Shown: in pieces, positions 33,644-46,545 of the stretch
How positions within the stretch are numbered: position 1 is the stretch's first letter
How the letters are laid out: each line of letters begins with the position of its first letter
Assembly: GCF_029227915.1 (NCBI RefSeq)
Contig: NC_079878.1
Location: forward strand, 30,159,501-30,223,500
Source of the DNA: Hydractinia symbiolongicarpus
Taxonomy: Eukaryota > Cnidaria > Hydrozoa > Anthoathecata > Hydractiniidae
Direction: 5' to 3'
DNA: 64,000 nucleotides
Notes under the pieces: generated by a model
The model's input: the letters and a program-made list of their open reading frames with translations, nothing else
The model's database searches: none
What the model was told of the DNA's origin: nothing
Made by a program: the position numbers and the translations under genes

Positions 33644-35354
33644 GTTTAATCGCCGGCAAACGAAATCCCGCGATTTCCCGTAAATCCCGGGCTTGGCTCG
33701 TATAGTCGAATGTATACAAAGAAAGTACCCAGGGAGTAAACTCATTTCCCGAACGATTTTTTAATTTATTTTTTCACCACTAAAACGCATGAGACTTGTA
33801 GTTTTCAAAAATGTTTTCATTTTTGATGAGACACTGAATAAAAGAAGTTTAATCACCGGCAAACGAAAACCTGCGATTTCCCGTGAATCCCGGACTTGGC
33901 CCGTATAGTCAAAAGTATACAAAGAAAGTACCCAGGGAGTAAACTCATTTCCCGAACGATTTTCTAATTTTTTTTTTTACCACTAAAACGCATGAGACCT
34001 GTAGTTTTCAAAAATGTTTTCATTTTTGATGAGACGCTGAATAAAAGTGGTTTAATCGCCGGCAAATGAAATCCCGCGATTTCCCGTAAACCCCGGGCTT
34101 GGCCCGTATAGTCGAATGTATACAGAGAAAGTACCCAGGGAGTAAACTCATTTCCCGAACGATTTTTTTAATTTTTTTTTTACCACTAAAACGCATGAGA
34201 CTTGTAGTTTGCAAAAATGTTTTCATTTTTGATGAGACGCTTAATGAAAGAGGTTTAATCGCCGGCAAACGAAAACCTGCGATTTCCCGTAAATCCCGGA
34301 CTCGGCCCGTATAGTCAAAAGTATACAAAGAAAGTACCCAGGGAGTAAACTCATTTCCCGAACGATTTTTTAAATTTTTTTTTTACCACTAAAACGCATG
34401 AGACTTGTAGTTTTCAAAAATGTTTTCATTTTTGATGAGACGCTGAATAAAAGTGGTTTAATCGCCAGCAAACGAAAACCCGCGATTTCCCGTACATCCC
34501 GGGCTTGGCCCGTATAATCGAATGTATACAAAGAAAGTACCCTGTGAGTAAACTCATTTCCAAAACGATTTTTTAAATTATCTTTTCACCACTAAAACGC
34601 ATGAGACTTGAAGTTTTCAAAAATGTTTTCATTTTTCATAAGACGCTTAATGAAAGAGGTTTAAATTTTTTTTTTACCACTAAAACGCATCAGACTTGTA
34701 GTTTTCAAAAATGTTTTCATTTTTGTTGAGACGCTGAATAAAAGTGGTTTAATCGCAGGCAAACGAAAACCCGCGATTTCCCGTAAATCCCGGGCTTGGC
34801 CCGTATAGTCGAATGTATACAAAGAAAGTACCCTGTGAGTAAACTCATTTCCAAAACGATTTTTTAAATTATCTTTTCACCATTAAAACGCATGAGACTT
34901 GCAGTTTTCAAAAATGTTTTCATGTTTGATGAGACGCTTAATGAAAGAGGTTTAATCGCCGGCAAACGAAATCCCGCGATTTCCCGTAAATCCCGGGCTT
35001 GGCCCGTATAGTCGAATGTATACAAAGAAAGTACCCAGGGAGTAAACTCATTTCCCGAACGATTTTTTAAATTTTTTTTCACCACTAAAACGCTTGAGAC
35101 TTGTAGTTTTCAAAAATGTTTTCATTTTTGATCAGACGCTGAATAAAAGAAGTTTAATCGCCGGCAAACAAAAACCCGCCATTTCCCGTAAACCCCGGAC
35201 TCGGCCCGCATAGTCAAAAGTATACAAAGAAAGTAACCAGGGAGTAAACTCATTTCCCGAACGATTTTTTAAATTATTTTTTCACCACTAAAACGCATGA
35301 GACTTGTAGTTTTCAAAAATGTTTTCATTTTTGATGAGACGCTGAACAAAAGAA
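33644..35354 (+). repeat. 1.71-kb block, copy 2
   Basis: Landmarks 33847, 34050, 34253, 34456, 34659, 34747, 34950 and 35152 match copy 1 at 1,711-1,712 bp. Private changes include CCCGTACATCCC (near 34,492) and TTTTCATGTTTGATG (near 34,917). The unit at 34,253 has switched to the GACTCGG / GTCAAAAG haplotype where copy 1 has GGGCTTGG / GTCGAATG, which looks like a short conversion tract. Confidence 0.85.
34659..34746 (+). repeat. Truncated monomer, 115-bp deletion (copy 2)
   Basis: Same join as the 32,948 unit, carried along by the 1,711-bp duplication. Confidence 0.92.
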
Positions 35355-35635
35355 GTTTAATCGCCGGCAAACGAAAACCTGCGATTTCCCGTAAATCCCG
35401 GACTCGGCTCGTATTGTCAAAAGTATACAAAGAAAGTACCCAGGGTGTAAACTCATTTTCCGAACGATTTTTTAAATTATTATTTCACCACTAAAGCCCA
35501 TGAGACTTGTAGTTTTCAAAAATGTTTTCATTTTTGATGAGACGCTTAATGAAAGAGGTTTAATCGCCGGCAAACGAAATCCCGCGATTTCCCGTAAATC
35601 CCGGGCTTGGCCCGTATAGTCGAATGTATACAAAG
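35355..35635 (+). repeat. Linking monomers
   Basis: One and a half ordinary monomers between the 1.71-kb block and the 4,869-bp duplication. The part with GGCTCGTATTGTC is the same type as at 36,825 and 37,850. No other content. Confidence 0.75.
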
Positions 35636-38600
35636 AAAGTACCCAGGAAGTAAACTCATTTCCCGAACGATTTTTTAATTTATTTTTTCACCACTAAAAC
35701 GCATGAGACTTGTAGTTTTCAAAAATGTTTTCATTTTTGATGAGACGCTGAATAAAAGAAGTTTAATCGCCGGCAAACGAAAACCTGCGATTTCCCGTAA
35801 ATCCCGGACTCGGCCCGTATAGTCAAAAGTATACAAAGAAAGTACCCAGGGAGTAAACTCATTTCCCGAACGATTTTTTAAATTTTTTTTTTACCACTAA
35901 AACGCATGAGACTTGTAGTTTTCAAAAATGTTTTCATTTTTGATGAGACGCTTAATGAAAGAGGTTTAATCGCCGGCAAACGAAATCCCGCGATTTCCCG
36001 TAAATCCCGGGCTTGGCCCGTATAGTCGAATGTATACAAAGAAAGTACCCAGGGAGTAAACTCATTTCCCGAACGATTTTTTAAATTTTTTTTCACCACT
36101 AAAACGCTTCAGACTTGTAGTTTTCAAAAATGTTTTCATTTTTGATCAGACGCTGAATAAAAGAAGTTTAATCGCCGGCAAACAAAAACCCGCCATTTCC
36201 CGTAAACCCCGGACTCGGCCCGCATAGTCAAAAGTATACAAAGAAAGTAACCAGGGAGTAAACTCATTTCCCGAACGATTTTTTAAATTATTTTTTCACC
36301 ACTAAAACGCATGAGACTTGTAGTTTTCAAAAATGTTTTCATTTTTGATGAGACGCTTAATGAAAGAGGTTTAATCGCCGGCAAACGAAATCCCGCGATT
36401 TCCCGTAAATCCCGGGCTTGGCCCGTATAGTCGAATGTATACAAAGAAAGTACCCAGGGAGTAAACTCATTTCCCGAACGATTTTTTAAATTTTTTTTCA
36501 CCACTAAAACGCTTCAGACTTGTAGTTTTCAAAAATGTTTTCATTTTTGATCAGACGCTGAATAAAAGAAGTTTAATCGCCGGCAAACAAAAACCCGCCA
36601 TTTCCCGTAAACCCCGGACTCGGCCCGCATAGTCAAAAGTATACAAAGAAAGTAACCAGGGAGTAAACTCATTTCCCGAACGATTTTTTAAATTATTTTT
36701 TCACCACTAAAACGCATGAGACTTGTAGTTTTCAAAAATGTTTTCATTTTTGATGAGACGCTGAACAAAAGAAGTTTAATCGCCGGCAAACGAAAACCTG
36801 CGATTTCCCGTAAATCCCGGACTCGGCTCGTATTGTCAAAAGTATACAAAGAAAGTACCCAGGGTGTAAACTCATTTTGCGAACGATTTTTTAAATTATT
36901 ATTTCACCACTAAAGCCCATGAGACTTGTAGTTTTCAAAAATGTTTTCATTTTTGATGAGACGCTTAATGAAAGAGGTTTAATCGCCGGCAAACGAAATC
37001 CCGCGATTTCCCGTAAATCCCGGGCTTGGCCCGTATAGTCGAATGTATACAAAGAAAGTACCCTGTGAGTAAACTCATTTCCAAAACGATTTTTTAAATT
37101 ATCTTTTCACCACTAAAACGCATGAGACTTGCAGTTTTCAAAAATGTTTTCATTTTTGATGAGACGCTTAATGAAAGAGGTTTAATCGCCGGCAAACGAA
37201 ATCCCGCGATTTCCCGTAAATCCCGGACTCGGCCCGCATAGTCAAAAGTATACAAAGAAAGTAACCAGGGAGTAAACTCATTTCCCGAAAGATTTTTTAA
37301 ATTTTTTTTTTACCACTAAAACGCATGAGACTTGTAGTTTTCAAAAATGTTTTCATTTTTGAAGAGATGCTTAATGAAAGAGGTTTAATCGCCGGCAAAC
37401 GAAATCCCACGATTTTCCGTAAATCCCGGGCTTGGCCCGTATAGTCGAATGTATACAAAGAAAGTACCCTGTGAGTAAACTCATTTCCAAAACGATTTTT
37501 TAAATTATCTTTTCACCACTAAAACGCATGAGACTTGCAGTTTTCAAAAATGTTTTCATTTTTGATCAGACGCTGAATAAAAGAAGTTTAATCGCCGGCA
37601 AACAAAAACCCGCCATTTCCCGTAAACCCCGGACTCGGCCCGCATAGTCAAAAGTATACAAAGAAAGTAACCAGGGAGTAAACTCATTTCCCGAACGATT
37701 TTTTAAATTATTTTTTCACCACTAAAACGCATGAGACTTGTAGTTTTCAAAAATGTTTTCATTTTTGATGAGACGCTTAATGAAAGAGGTTTAATCGCCG
37801 GCAAACGAAAACCTGCGATTTCCCGTAAATCCCGGACTCGGCTCGTATTGTCAAAAGTATACAAAGAAAGTACCCAGGGTGTAAACTCATTTTCCGAACG
37901 ATTTTTTAAATTATTATTTCACCACTAAAGCCCATGAGACTTGTAGTTTTCAAAAATGTTTTCATTTTTGATGAGACGCTTAATGAAAGAGGTTTAATCG
38001 CCGGCAAACGAAATCCCGCGATTTCCCGTAAATCCCGGGCTTGGCCCGTATAGTCGAATGTATACAAAGAAAGTACCCTGTGAGTAAACTCATTTCCAAA
38101 ACGATTTTTTAAATTATCTTTTCACCACTAAAACGCATGAGATTTGCAGTTTTCAAAAATGTTTTCATTTTTGATGAGACGCTTAATGAAAGAGGTTTAA
38201 TCGCCGGCAAACGAAATCCCGCGATTTCCCGTAAATCCCGGACTCGGCCCGCATAGTCAAAAGTATACAAAGAAAGTAACCAGGGAGTAAACTCATTTCC
38301 CGAAAGATTTTTTAAATTTTTTTTTTACCACTAAAACGCATGAGACTTGCAGTTTTCAAAAATGTTTTCATTTTTGAGGAGACGCTTAATGAAAGAGGTT
38401 TAATCGCCGGCAAACGAAATCCCGCGATTTCCCGTAAATCCCGGACTCGGCCCGCATAGTCAAAAGTATACAAAGAAAGTAACCAGGGAGTAAACTCATT
38501 TCCCGAAAGATTTTTTAAATTATTTTTTCACCACTAAAACGCATGAGACTTGTAGTTTTCAAAAATGTTTTCATTTTTGATGAGACGCTGAAAAAAAGAA

Positions 38601-40504
38601 GTTTAATCGCCGGCAAACGAAATCCTGCGATTTCCCTTAAATCCAGGGCTTGGCCCGTATAGTCGAATGTATACAAAGAAAGTACCCTGTGAGTAAACTC
38701 ATTTCCAAAACGATTTTTCAAATCATCTTTTCACCACTAAAACGCATGAGACTTGCAGTTTTCAAAAATGTTTTCATTTTTGATGAGACGCTTAATGAAA
38801 GAGGTTTAATCGCCGGCAAACGAAATCCCGCGATTTCGCGTAAATCCCGGGCTTGGCCCGTATAGTCGAATGTATACAAAGAAAGTACCCAGGGAGTAAA
38901 CTCATTTCCCGAACGATTTTTTTAATTTTTTTTTTACCACTAAAACGCATGAGACTTGTAGATTTCAAAAATGTTTTCATTTTTGATGAGACGCTTAATG
39001 AAAGAAGTTCAATCGCCGGCAAACGAAAACCCGCGATTTCCCGTAAATCCCGGGCTTGGCCCGCATAGTCGAATGTATACAAAGAAAGTACCCTGTGAGT
39101 AAACTCATTTCCAAAACGATTTTTTAAATTATCTTTTCACCACTAAAACGCATGAGACTTGCAGTTTTCAAAAATGTTTTCATTTTTCATGAGACGCTGA
39201 ACAAAAGAAGTTTAATCGCCGGCAAACGAAAACCTGCGATTTCCCGTAAATCCCGGACTCGGCTCGTATTGTCAAAAGTATACAAAGAAAGTACCCAGGG
39301 TGTAAACTCATTTTCCGAATGATTTTTTAAATTATTATTTCACCACTAAAGCCCATGAGACTTGTAGTTTTCAAAAACGTTTTCATTTTTGATGAGACGC
39401 TGAATAAAAGAAGTTTAATCGCCGGCAAACGAAAACCCGCCATTCCCCGTAAACCCCGGACTCTGCCCGCATAGTCAAAAGTATACAAAGAAAGTACCCA
39501 GGGAGTAAACTCATTTCCCGAACGATTTTTTAAATTATTTTTTCACCACTAAAACGCATGAGACTTGTAGTTTTTAAAAATGTTTTCATTTTTGATGAGA
39601 CGCTGAACAAAAGAAGTTTAATCGCCGGCAAACGAAAACCTGCGATTTCCCGTAAATCCCGGACTCGGCCCGTATACTCAAAAGTATACAAAGAAAGTAC
39701 CCAGGGAGTAAACTCATTTCCCGAACGATTTTTTTAATTTTTTTTTACCACTAAAACGCATGAGAATTGTAGTTTTCAAAAATGTTTACATTTTTGATGA
39801 GACGCTAAATGAAAGAGGTTCAATCGCCGGCAAACGAAAACCTGCGATTTCCCGTAAATCCCGGGCTTGGCCCGCATAGTCGAATGTATACAAAGAAAGT
39901 ACCCAGGAAGTAAACTCATTTCCCGAAAGATTTTTTAAATTATTTTTTCACCACTAAAACGCATGAGACTTGTAGTTTTCAAAAATGTTTTCATTTTTGA
40001 TGAGACGCTGAAAAAAAGAAGTTTAATCGCCGGCAAACGAAAACCTGCGATTTCCCTTAAATCCCGGGCTTGGCCCGTACAGTCGAATGTATACAAAGAA
40101 AGTACCCTGTCAGTAAACTCATTTCCAAAACGATTTTTTAAATCATCTTTTCACCACTAAAACGCATGAGACTTGCAGTTTTCAAAAATGTTTTCATTTT
40201 TGATGAGACGCTTAATGAAAGAGGTTTAATCGCCGGCAAACGAAAACCCGCGATTTCCCGTAAATCCCGGGCTTGGCCCGTATAGTCGAATGTTTACAAA
40301 GAAAGTACCCTGTGAGTAAACTCATTTCCAGAACGATTTTTTAAATTATTTTTTCACCACTAAAACGCATAAGACTTGTAGTTTTCAAAAATGTTTTCAT
40401 TTTTGATGAGACGCTGAATAAAAGAAGTTTAATCGCCGGCAAACGAAAACCCGCGAGTTCCTGTAAATCCCGGGCTTGGCCCGTATAGTCAAAAGTATAC
40501 AAAT
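35636..40504 (+). repeat. 4,869-bp (24-monomer) tandem duplication, copy 1
   Basis: Repeated at 40,505-45,373 at a constant offset of 4,869. Every private marker I compared is present in both, for example CATTTTGCGAACG (36,873; 41,742), GAAGAGATGCTT (37,361; 42,230), TTGAGGAGACG (38,374; 43,243), AATCCAGGGC (38,641; 43,510) and TGTTTACATTTTTG (39,783; 44,652). I found no difference between the copies outside their edges. The left edge is set by AAAGAAAG here against AAATAAAG at 40,501-40,508. Confidence 0.93.
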
Positions 40505-43500
40505 AAAGTACCCAGGAAGTAAACTCATTTCCCGAACGATTTTTTAATTTATTTTTTCACCACTAAAACGCATGAGACTTGTAGTTTTCAAAAATGTTTT
40601 CATTTTTGATGAGACGCTGAATAAAAGAAGTTTAATCGCCGGCAAACGAAAACCTGCGATTTCCCGTAAATCCCGGACTCGGCCCGTATAGTCAAAAGTA
40701 TACAAAGAAAGTACCCAGGGAGTAAACTCATTTCCCGAACGATTTTTTAAATTTTTTTTTTACCACTAAAACGCATGAGACTTGTAGTTTTCAAAAATGT
40801 TTTCATTTTTGATGAGACGCTTAATGAAAGAGGTTTAATCGCCGGCAAACGAAATCCCGCGATTTCCCGTAAATCCCGGGCTTGGCCCGTATAGTCGAAT
40901 GTATACAAAGAAAGTACCCAGGGAGTAAACTCATTTCCCGAACGATTTTTTAAATTTTTTTTCACCACTAAAACGCTTCAGACTTGTAGTTTTCAAAAAT
41001 GTTTTCATTTTTGATCAGACGCTGAATAAAAGAAGTTTAATCGCCGGCAAACAAAAACCCGCCATTTCCCGTAAACCCCGGACTCGGCCCGCATAGTCAA
41101 AAGTATACAAAGAAAGTAACCAGGGAGTAAACTCATTTCCCGAACGATTTTTTAAATTATTTTTTCACCACTAAAACGCATGAGACTTGTAGTTTTCAAA
41201 AATGTTTTCATTTTTGATGAGACGCTTAATGAAAGAGGTTTAATCGCCGGCAAACGAAATCCCGCGATTTCCCGTAAATCCCGGGCTTGGCCCGTATAGT
41301 CGAATGTATACAAAGAAAGTACCCAGGGAGTAAACTCATTTCCCGAACGATTTTTTAAATTTTTTTTCACCACTAAAACGCTTCAGACTTGTAGTTTTCA
41401 AAAATGTTTTCATTTTTGATCAGACGCTGAATAAAAGAAGTTTAATCGCCGGCAAACAAAAACCCGCCATTTCCCGTAAACCCCGGACTCGGCCCGCATA
41501 GTCAAAAGTATACAAAGAAAGTAACCAGGGAGTAAACTCATTTCCCGAACGATTTTTTAAATTATTTTTTCACCACTAAAACGCATGAGACTTGTAGTTT
41601 TCAAAAATGTTTTCATTTTTGATGAGACGCTGAACAAAAGAAGTTTAATCGCCGGCAAACGAAAACCTGCGATTTCCCGTAAATCCCGGACTCGGCTCGT
41701 ATTGTCAAAAGTATACAAAGAAAGTACCCAGGGTGTAAACTCATTTTGCGAACGATTTTTTAAATTATTATTTCACCACTAAAGCCCATGAGACTTGTAG
41801 TTTTCAAAAATGTTTTCATTTTTGATGAGACGCTTAATGAAAGAGGTTTAATCGCCGGCAAACGAAATCCCGCGATTTCCCGTAAATCCCGGGCTTGGCC
41901 CGTATAGTCGAATGTATACAAAGAAAGTACCCTGTGAGTAAACTCATTTCCAAAACGATTTTTTAAATTATCTTTTCACCACTAAAACGCATGAGACTTG
42001 CAGTTTTCAAAAATGTTTTCATTTTTGATGAGACGCTTAATGAAAGAGGTTTAATCGCCGGCAAACGAAATCCCGCGATTTCCCGTAAATCCCGGACTCG
42101 GCCCGCATAGTCAAAAGTATACAAAGAAAGTAACCAGGGAGTAAACTCATTTCCCGAAAGATTTTTTAAATTTTTTTTTTACCACTAAAACGCATGAGAC
42201 TTGTAGTTTTCAAAAATGTTTTCATTTTTGAAGAGATGCTTAATGAAAGAGGTTTAATCGCCGGCAAACGAAATCCCACGATTTTCCGTAAATCCCGGGC
42301 TTGGCCCGTATAGTCGAATGTATACAAAGAAAGTACCCTGTGAGTAAACTCATTTCCAAAACGATTTTTTAAATTATCTTTTCACCACTAAAACGCATGA
42401 GACTTGCAGTTTTCAAAAATGTTTTCATTTTTGATCAGACGCTGAATAAAAGAAGTTTAATCGCCGGCAAACAAAAACCCGCCATTTCCCGTAAACCCCG
42501 GACTCGGCCCGCATAGTCAAAAGTATACAAAGAAAGTAACCAGGGAGTAAACTCATTTCCCGAACGATTTTTTAAATTATTTTTTCACCACTAAAACGCA
42601 TGAGACTTGTAGTTTTCAAAAATGTTTTCATTTTTGATGAGACGCTTAATGAAAGAGGTTTAATCGCCGGCAAACGAAAACCTGCGATTTCCCGTAAATC
42701 CCGGACTCGGCTCGTATTGTCAAAAGTATACAAAGAAAGTACCCAGGGTGTAAACTCATTTTCCGAACGATTTTTTAAATTATTATTTCACCACTAAAGC
42801 CCATGAGACTTGTAGTTTTCAAAAATGTTTTCATTTTTGATGAGACGCTTAATGAAAGAGGTTTAATCGCCGGCAAACGAAATCCCGCGATTTCCCGTAA
42901 ATCCCGGGCTTGGCCCGTATAGTCGAATGTATACAAAGAAAGTACCCTGTGAGTAAACTCATTTCCAAAACGATTTTTTAAATTATCTTTTCACCACTAA
43001 AACGCATGAGATTTGCAGTTTTCAAAAATGTTTTCATTTTTGATGAGACGCTTAATGAAAGAGGTTTAATCGCCGGCAAACGAAATCCCGCGATTTCCCG
43101 TAAATCCCGGACTCGGCCCGCATAGTCAAAAGTATACAAAGAAAGTAACCAGGGAGTAAACTCATTTCCCGAAAGATTTTTTAAATTTTTTTTTTACCAC
43201 TAAAACGCATGAGACTTGCAGTTTTCAAAAATGTTTTCATTTTTGAGGAGACGCTTAATGAAAGAGGTTTAATCGCCGGCAAACGAAATCCCGCGATTTC
43301 CCGTAAATCCCGGACTCGGCCCGCATAGTCAAAAGTATACAAAGAAAGTAACCAGGGAGTAAACTCATTTCCCGAAAGATTTTTTAAATTATTTTTTCAC
43401 CACTAAAACGCATGAGACTTGTAGTTTTCAAAAATGTTTTCATTTTTGATGAGACGCTGAAAAAAAGAAGTTTAATCGCCGGCAAACGAAATCCTGCGAT

Positions 43501-45373
43501 TTCCCTTAAATCCAGGGCTTGGCCCGTATAGTCGAATGTATACAAAGAAAGTACCCTGTGAGTAAACTCATTTCCAAAACGATTTTTCAAATCATCTTTT
43601 CACCACTAAAACGCATGAGACTTGCAGTTTTCAAAAATGTTTTCATTTTTGATGAGACGCTTAATGAAAGAGGTTTAATCGCCGGCAAACGAAATCCCGC
43701 GATTTCGCGTAAATCCCGGGCTTGGCCCGTATAGTCGAATGTATACAAAGAAAGTACCCAGGGAGTAAACTCATTTCCCGAACGATTTTTTTAATTTTTT
43801 TTTTACCACTAAAACGCATGAGACTTGTAGATTTCAAAAATGTTTTCATTTTTGATGAGACGCTTAATGAAAGAAGTTCAATCGCCGGCAAACGAAAACC
43901 CGCGATTTCCCGTAAATCCCGGGCTTGGCCCGCATAGTCGAATGTATACAAAGAAAGTACCCTGTGAGTAAACTCATTTCCAAAACGATTTTTTAAATTA
44001 TCTTTTCACCACTAAAACGCATGAGACTTGCAGTTTTCAAAAATGTTTTCATTTTTCATGAGACGCTGAACAAAAGAAGTTTAATCGCCGGCAAACGAAA
44101 ACCTGCGATTTCCCGTAAATCCCGGACTCGGCTCGTATTGTCAAAAGTATACAAAGAAAGTACCCAGGGTGTAAACTCATTTTCCGAATGATTTTTTAAA
44201 TTATTATTTCACCACTAAAGCCCATGAGACTTGTAGTTTTCAAAAACGTTTTCATTTTTGATGAGACGCTGAATAAAAGAAGTTTAATCGCCGGCAAACG
44301 AAAACCCGCCATTCCCCGTAAACCCCGGACTCTGCCCGCATAGTCAAAAGTATACAAAGAAAGTACCCAGGGAGTAAACTCATTTCCCGAACGATTTTTT
44401 AAATTATTTTTTCACCACTAAAACGCATGAGACTTGTAGTTTTTAAAAATGTTTTCATTTTTGATGAGACGCTGAACAAAAGAAGTTTAATCGCCGGCAA
44501 ACGAAAACCTGCGATTTCCCGTAAATCCCGGACTCGGCCCGTATACTCAAAAGTATACAAAGAAAGTACCCAGGGAGTAAACTCATTTCCCGAACGATTT
44601 TTTTAATTTTTTTTTACCACTAAAACGCATGAGAATTGTAGTTTTCAAAAATGTTTACATTTTTGATGAGACGCTAAATGAAAGAGGTTCAATCGCCGGC
44701 AAACGAAAACCTGCGATTTCCCGTAAATCCCGGGCTTGGCCCGCATAGTCGAATGTATACAAAGAAAGTACCCAGGAAGTAAACTCATTTCCCGAAAGAT
44801 TTTTTAAATTATTTTTTCACCACTAAAACGCATGAGACTTGTAGTTTTCAAAAATGTTTTCATTTTTGATGAGACGCTGAAAAAAAGAAGTTTAATCGCC
44901 GGCAAACGAAAACCTGCGATTTCCCTTAAATCCCGGGCTTGGCCCGTACAGTCGAATGTATACAAAGAAAGTACCCTGTCAGTAAACTCATTTCCAAAAC
45001 GATTTTTTAAATCATCTTTTCACCACTAAAACGCATGAGACTTGCAGTTTTCAAAAATGTTTTCATTTTTGATGAGACGCTTAATGAAAGAGGTTTAATC
45101 GCCGGCAAACGAAAACCCGCGATTTCCCGTAAATCCCGGGCTTGGCCCGTATAGTCGAATGTTTACAAAGAAAGTACCCTGTGAGTAAACTCATTTCCAG
45201 AACGATTTTTTAAATTATTTTTTCACCACTAAAACGCATAAGACTTGTAGTTTTCAAAAATGTTTTCATTTTTGATGAGACGCTGAATAAAAGAAGTTTA
45301 ATCGCCGGCAAACGAAAACCCGCGAGTTCCTGTAAATCCCGGGCTTGGCCCGTATAGTCAAAAGTATACAAAT
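40505..45373 (+). repeat. 4,869-bp (24-monomer) tandem duplication, copy 2
   Basis: Repeat of 35,636-40,504. It ends at AAATAAAG (45,370-45,377). The next monomer starts like copy 1 but has GCTGAAAAAAAG (45,485) in place of GCTGAATAAAAG. Its right part (42,286-45,373) is also the left part of the 4,260-bp duplication, so the two events are nested. Confidence 0.92.
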
Positions 45374-46545
45374 AAAGTACCCAGGAAGTAAACTCATTTC
45401 CCGAACGATTTTTTAATTTATTTTTTCACCACTAAAACGCATGAGACTTGTAGTTTTCAAAAATGTTTTCATTTTTGATGAGACGCTGAAAAAAAGAAGT
45501 TTAATCGCCGGCAAACGAAAACCTGCGATTTCCCGTAAATCCCGGGCTTGGCCCGTATAGTCGAATGTATACAAAGAAAGTACCCTGTGAGTAAACTCAT
45601 TTCCAAAACGATTTTTTAAATTATCTTTTCACCACTAAAACGCATGAGACTTGCAGTTTTCAAAAATGTTTTCACTTTTGATGAGACGCTTAATGAAAGA
45701 CGTTCAATCGCCGGCAAACGAAAACCAGCGATTTCCCGTAAATCCCGGGCTTAGCCCGCATAGTCGAATGTATACAAAGAAAGTACCCTGTGAGTAAACT
45801 CATTTCCAAAACGATTTTTTAAATTATCTTTTCACCACTAAAACGCATGAGACTTGCAGTTTTTAAAAATGTTTTCATTTTTGATGAGACGCTTAATGAA
45901 AGAGGTTTAATCGCCGGCAAACGAAATCCCGCGATTTCCCGTAAATCCCGGACTCGGCCCGCATAGTCAAAAGTATACAAAGAAAGTAACCAGGGAGTAA
46001 ACTCATTTCCCGAACGATTTTTTAAATTATTTTTTCACCACTAAAACGCATGAGACTTGTAGTTTCAAAAATGTTTTCATTTTTGATGAGACGCTGAAAA
46101 AAAGAAGTTTAATCGCTGGCAAACGAAAACCTGCGATTTCCCGTAAATCCCGTCTTGGCCCGTATAGTCGAATGTATACAAAGAAAGTACCCTGTGAGTA
46201 AACTCATTTCCAAAACGATTTTTTAAATCATCTTTTCACCACTAAAACGCATGAGACTTTCAGTTTTCAAAAATGTTTTCATTTTTGATGAGACGCTTAA
46301 TGAAAGAGGTTTAATCGCCGGCAAACGAAATCCCGCGATTTCCCGTAAATCCCGGGCTTGGCCCGTATAGTCGAATGTATACAAAGAAAGTACCCAGGGA
46401 GTAAACTCATTTCCAAAACGATTTTTTAAATTTTTTTTTTACCACTAAAACGTATGAGACTTGTAGTTTTCAAAAATGTTTTCATTTTTGATGAGACGCT
46501 TAATGAAAGAGGTTTAATCGCCGGCAAACGAAAACCCGCCATTTC
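42286..46545 (+). repeat. 4,260-bp (21-monomer) tandem duplication, copy 1
   Basis: Matches 46,546-50,805 at offset 4,260. The last difference before the match is at 42,285 (T) against 46,545 (C). The part after 45,373 contains CGTTCAATCG (45,702), CCCGTCTTGG (46,150) and AACGTATGAG (46,449), each repeated 4,260 bp later. Because it overlaps the 4,869-bp repeat, the segment 37,417-40,504 is present three times. Confidence 0.92.

Noticed and set aside
39003-39015. Pol III B-box-like GGTTCAATC / AGTTCAATC variants
   Set aside because: One base short of the short B-box core, no matching A box at a proper distance, and most monomers have GTTTAATC instead. Nothing suggests a tRNA- or SINE-derived monomer.
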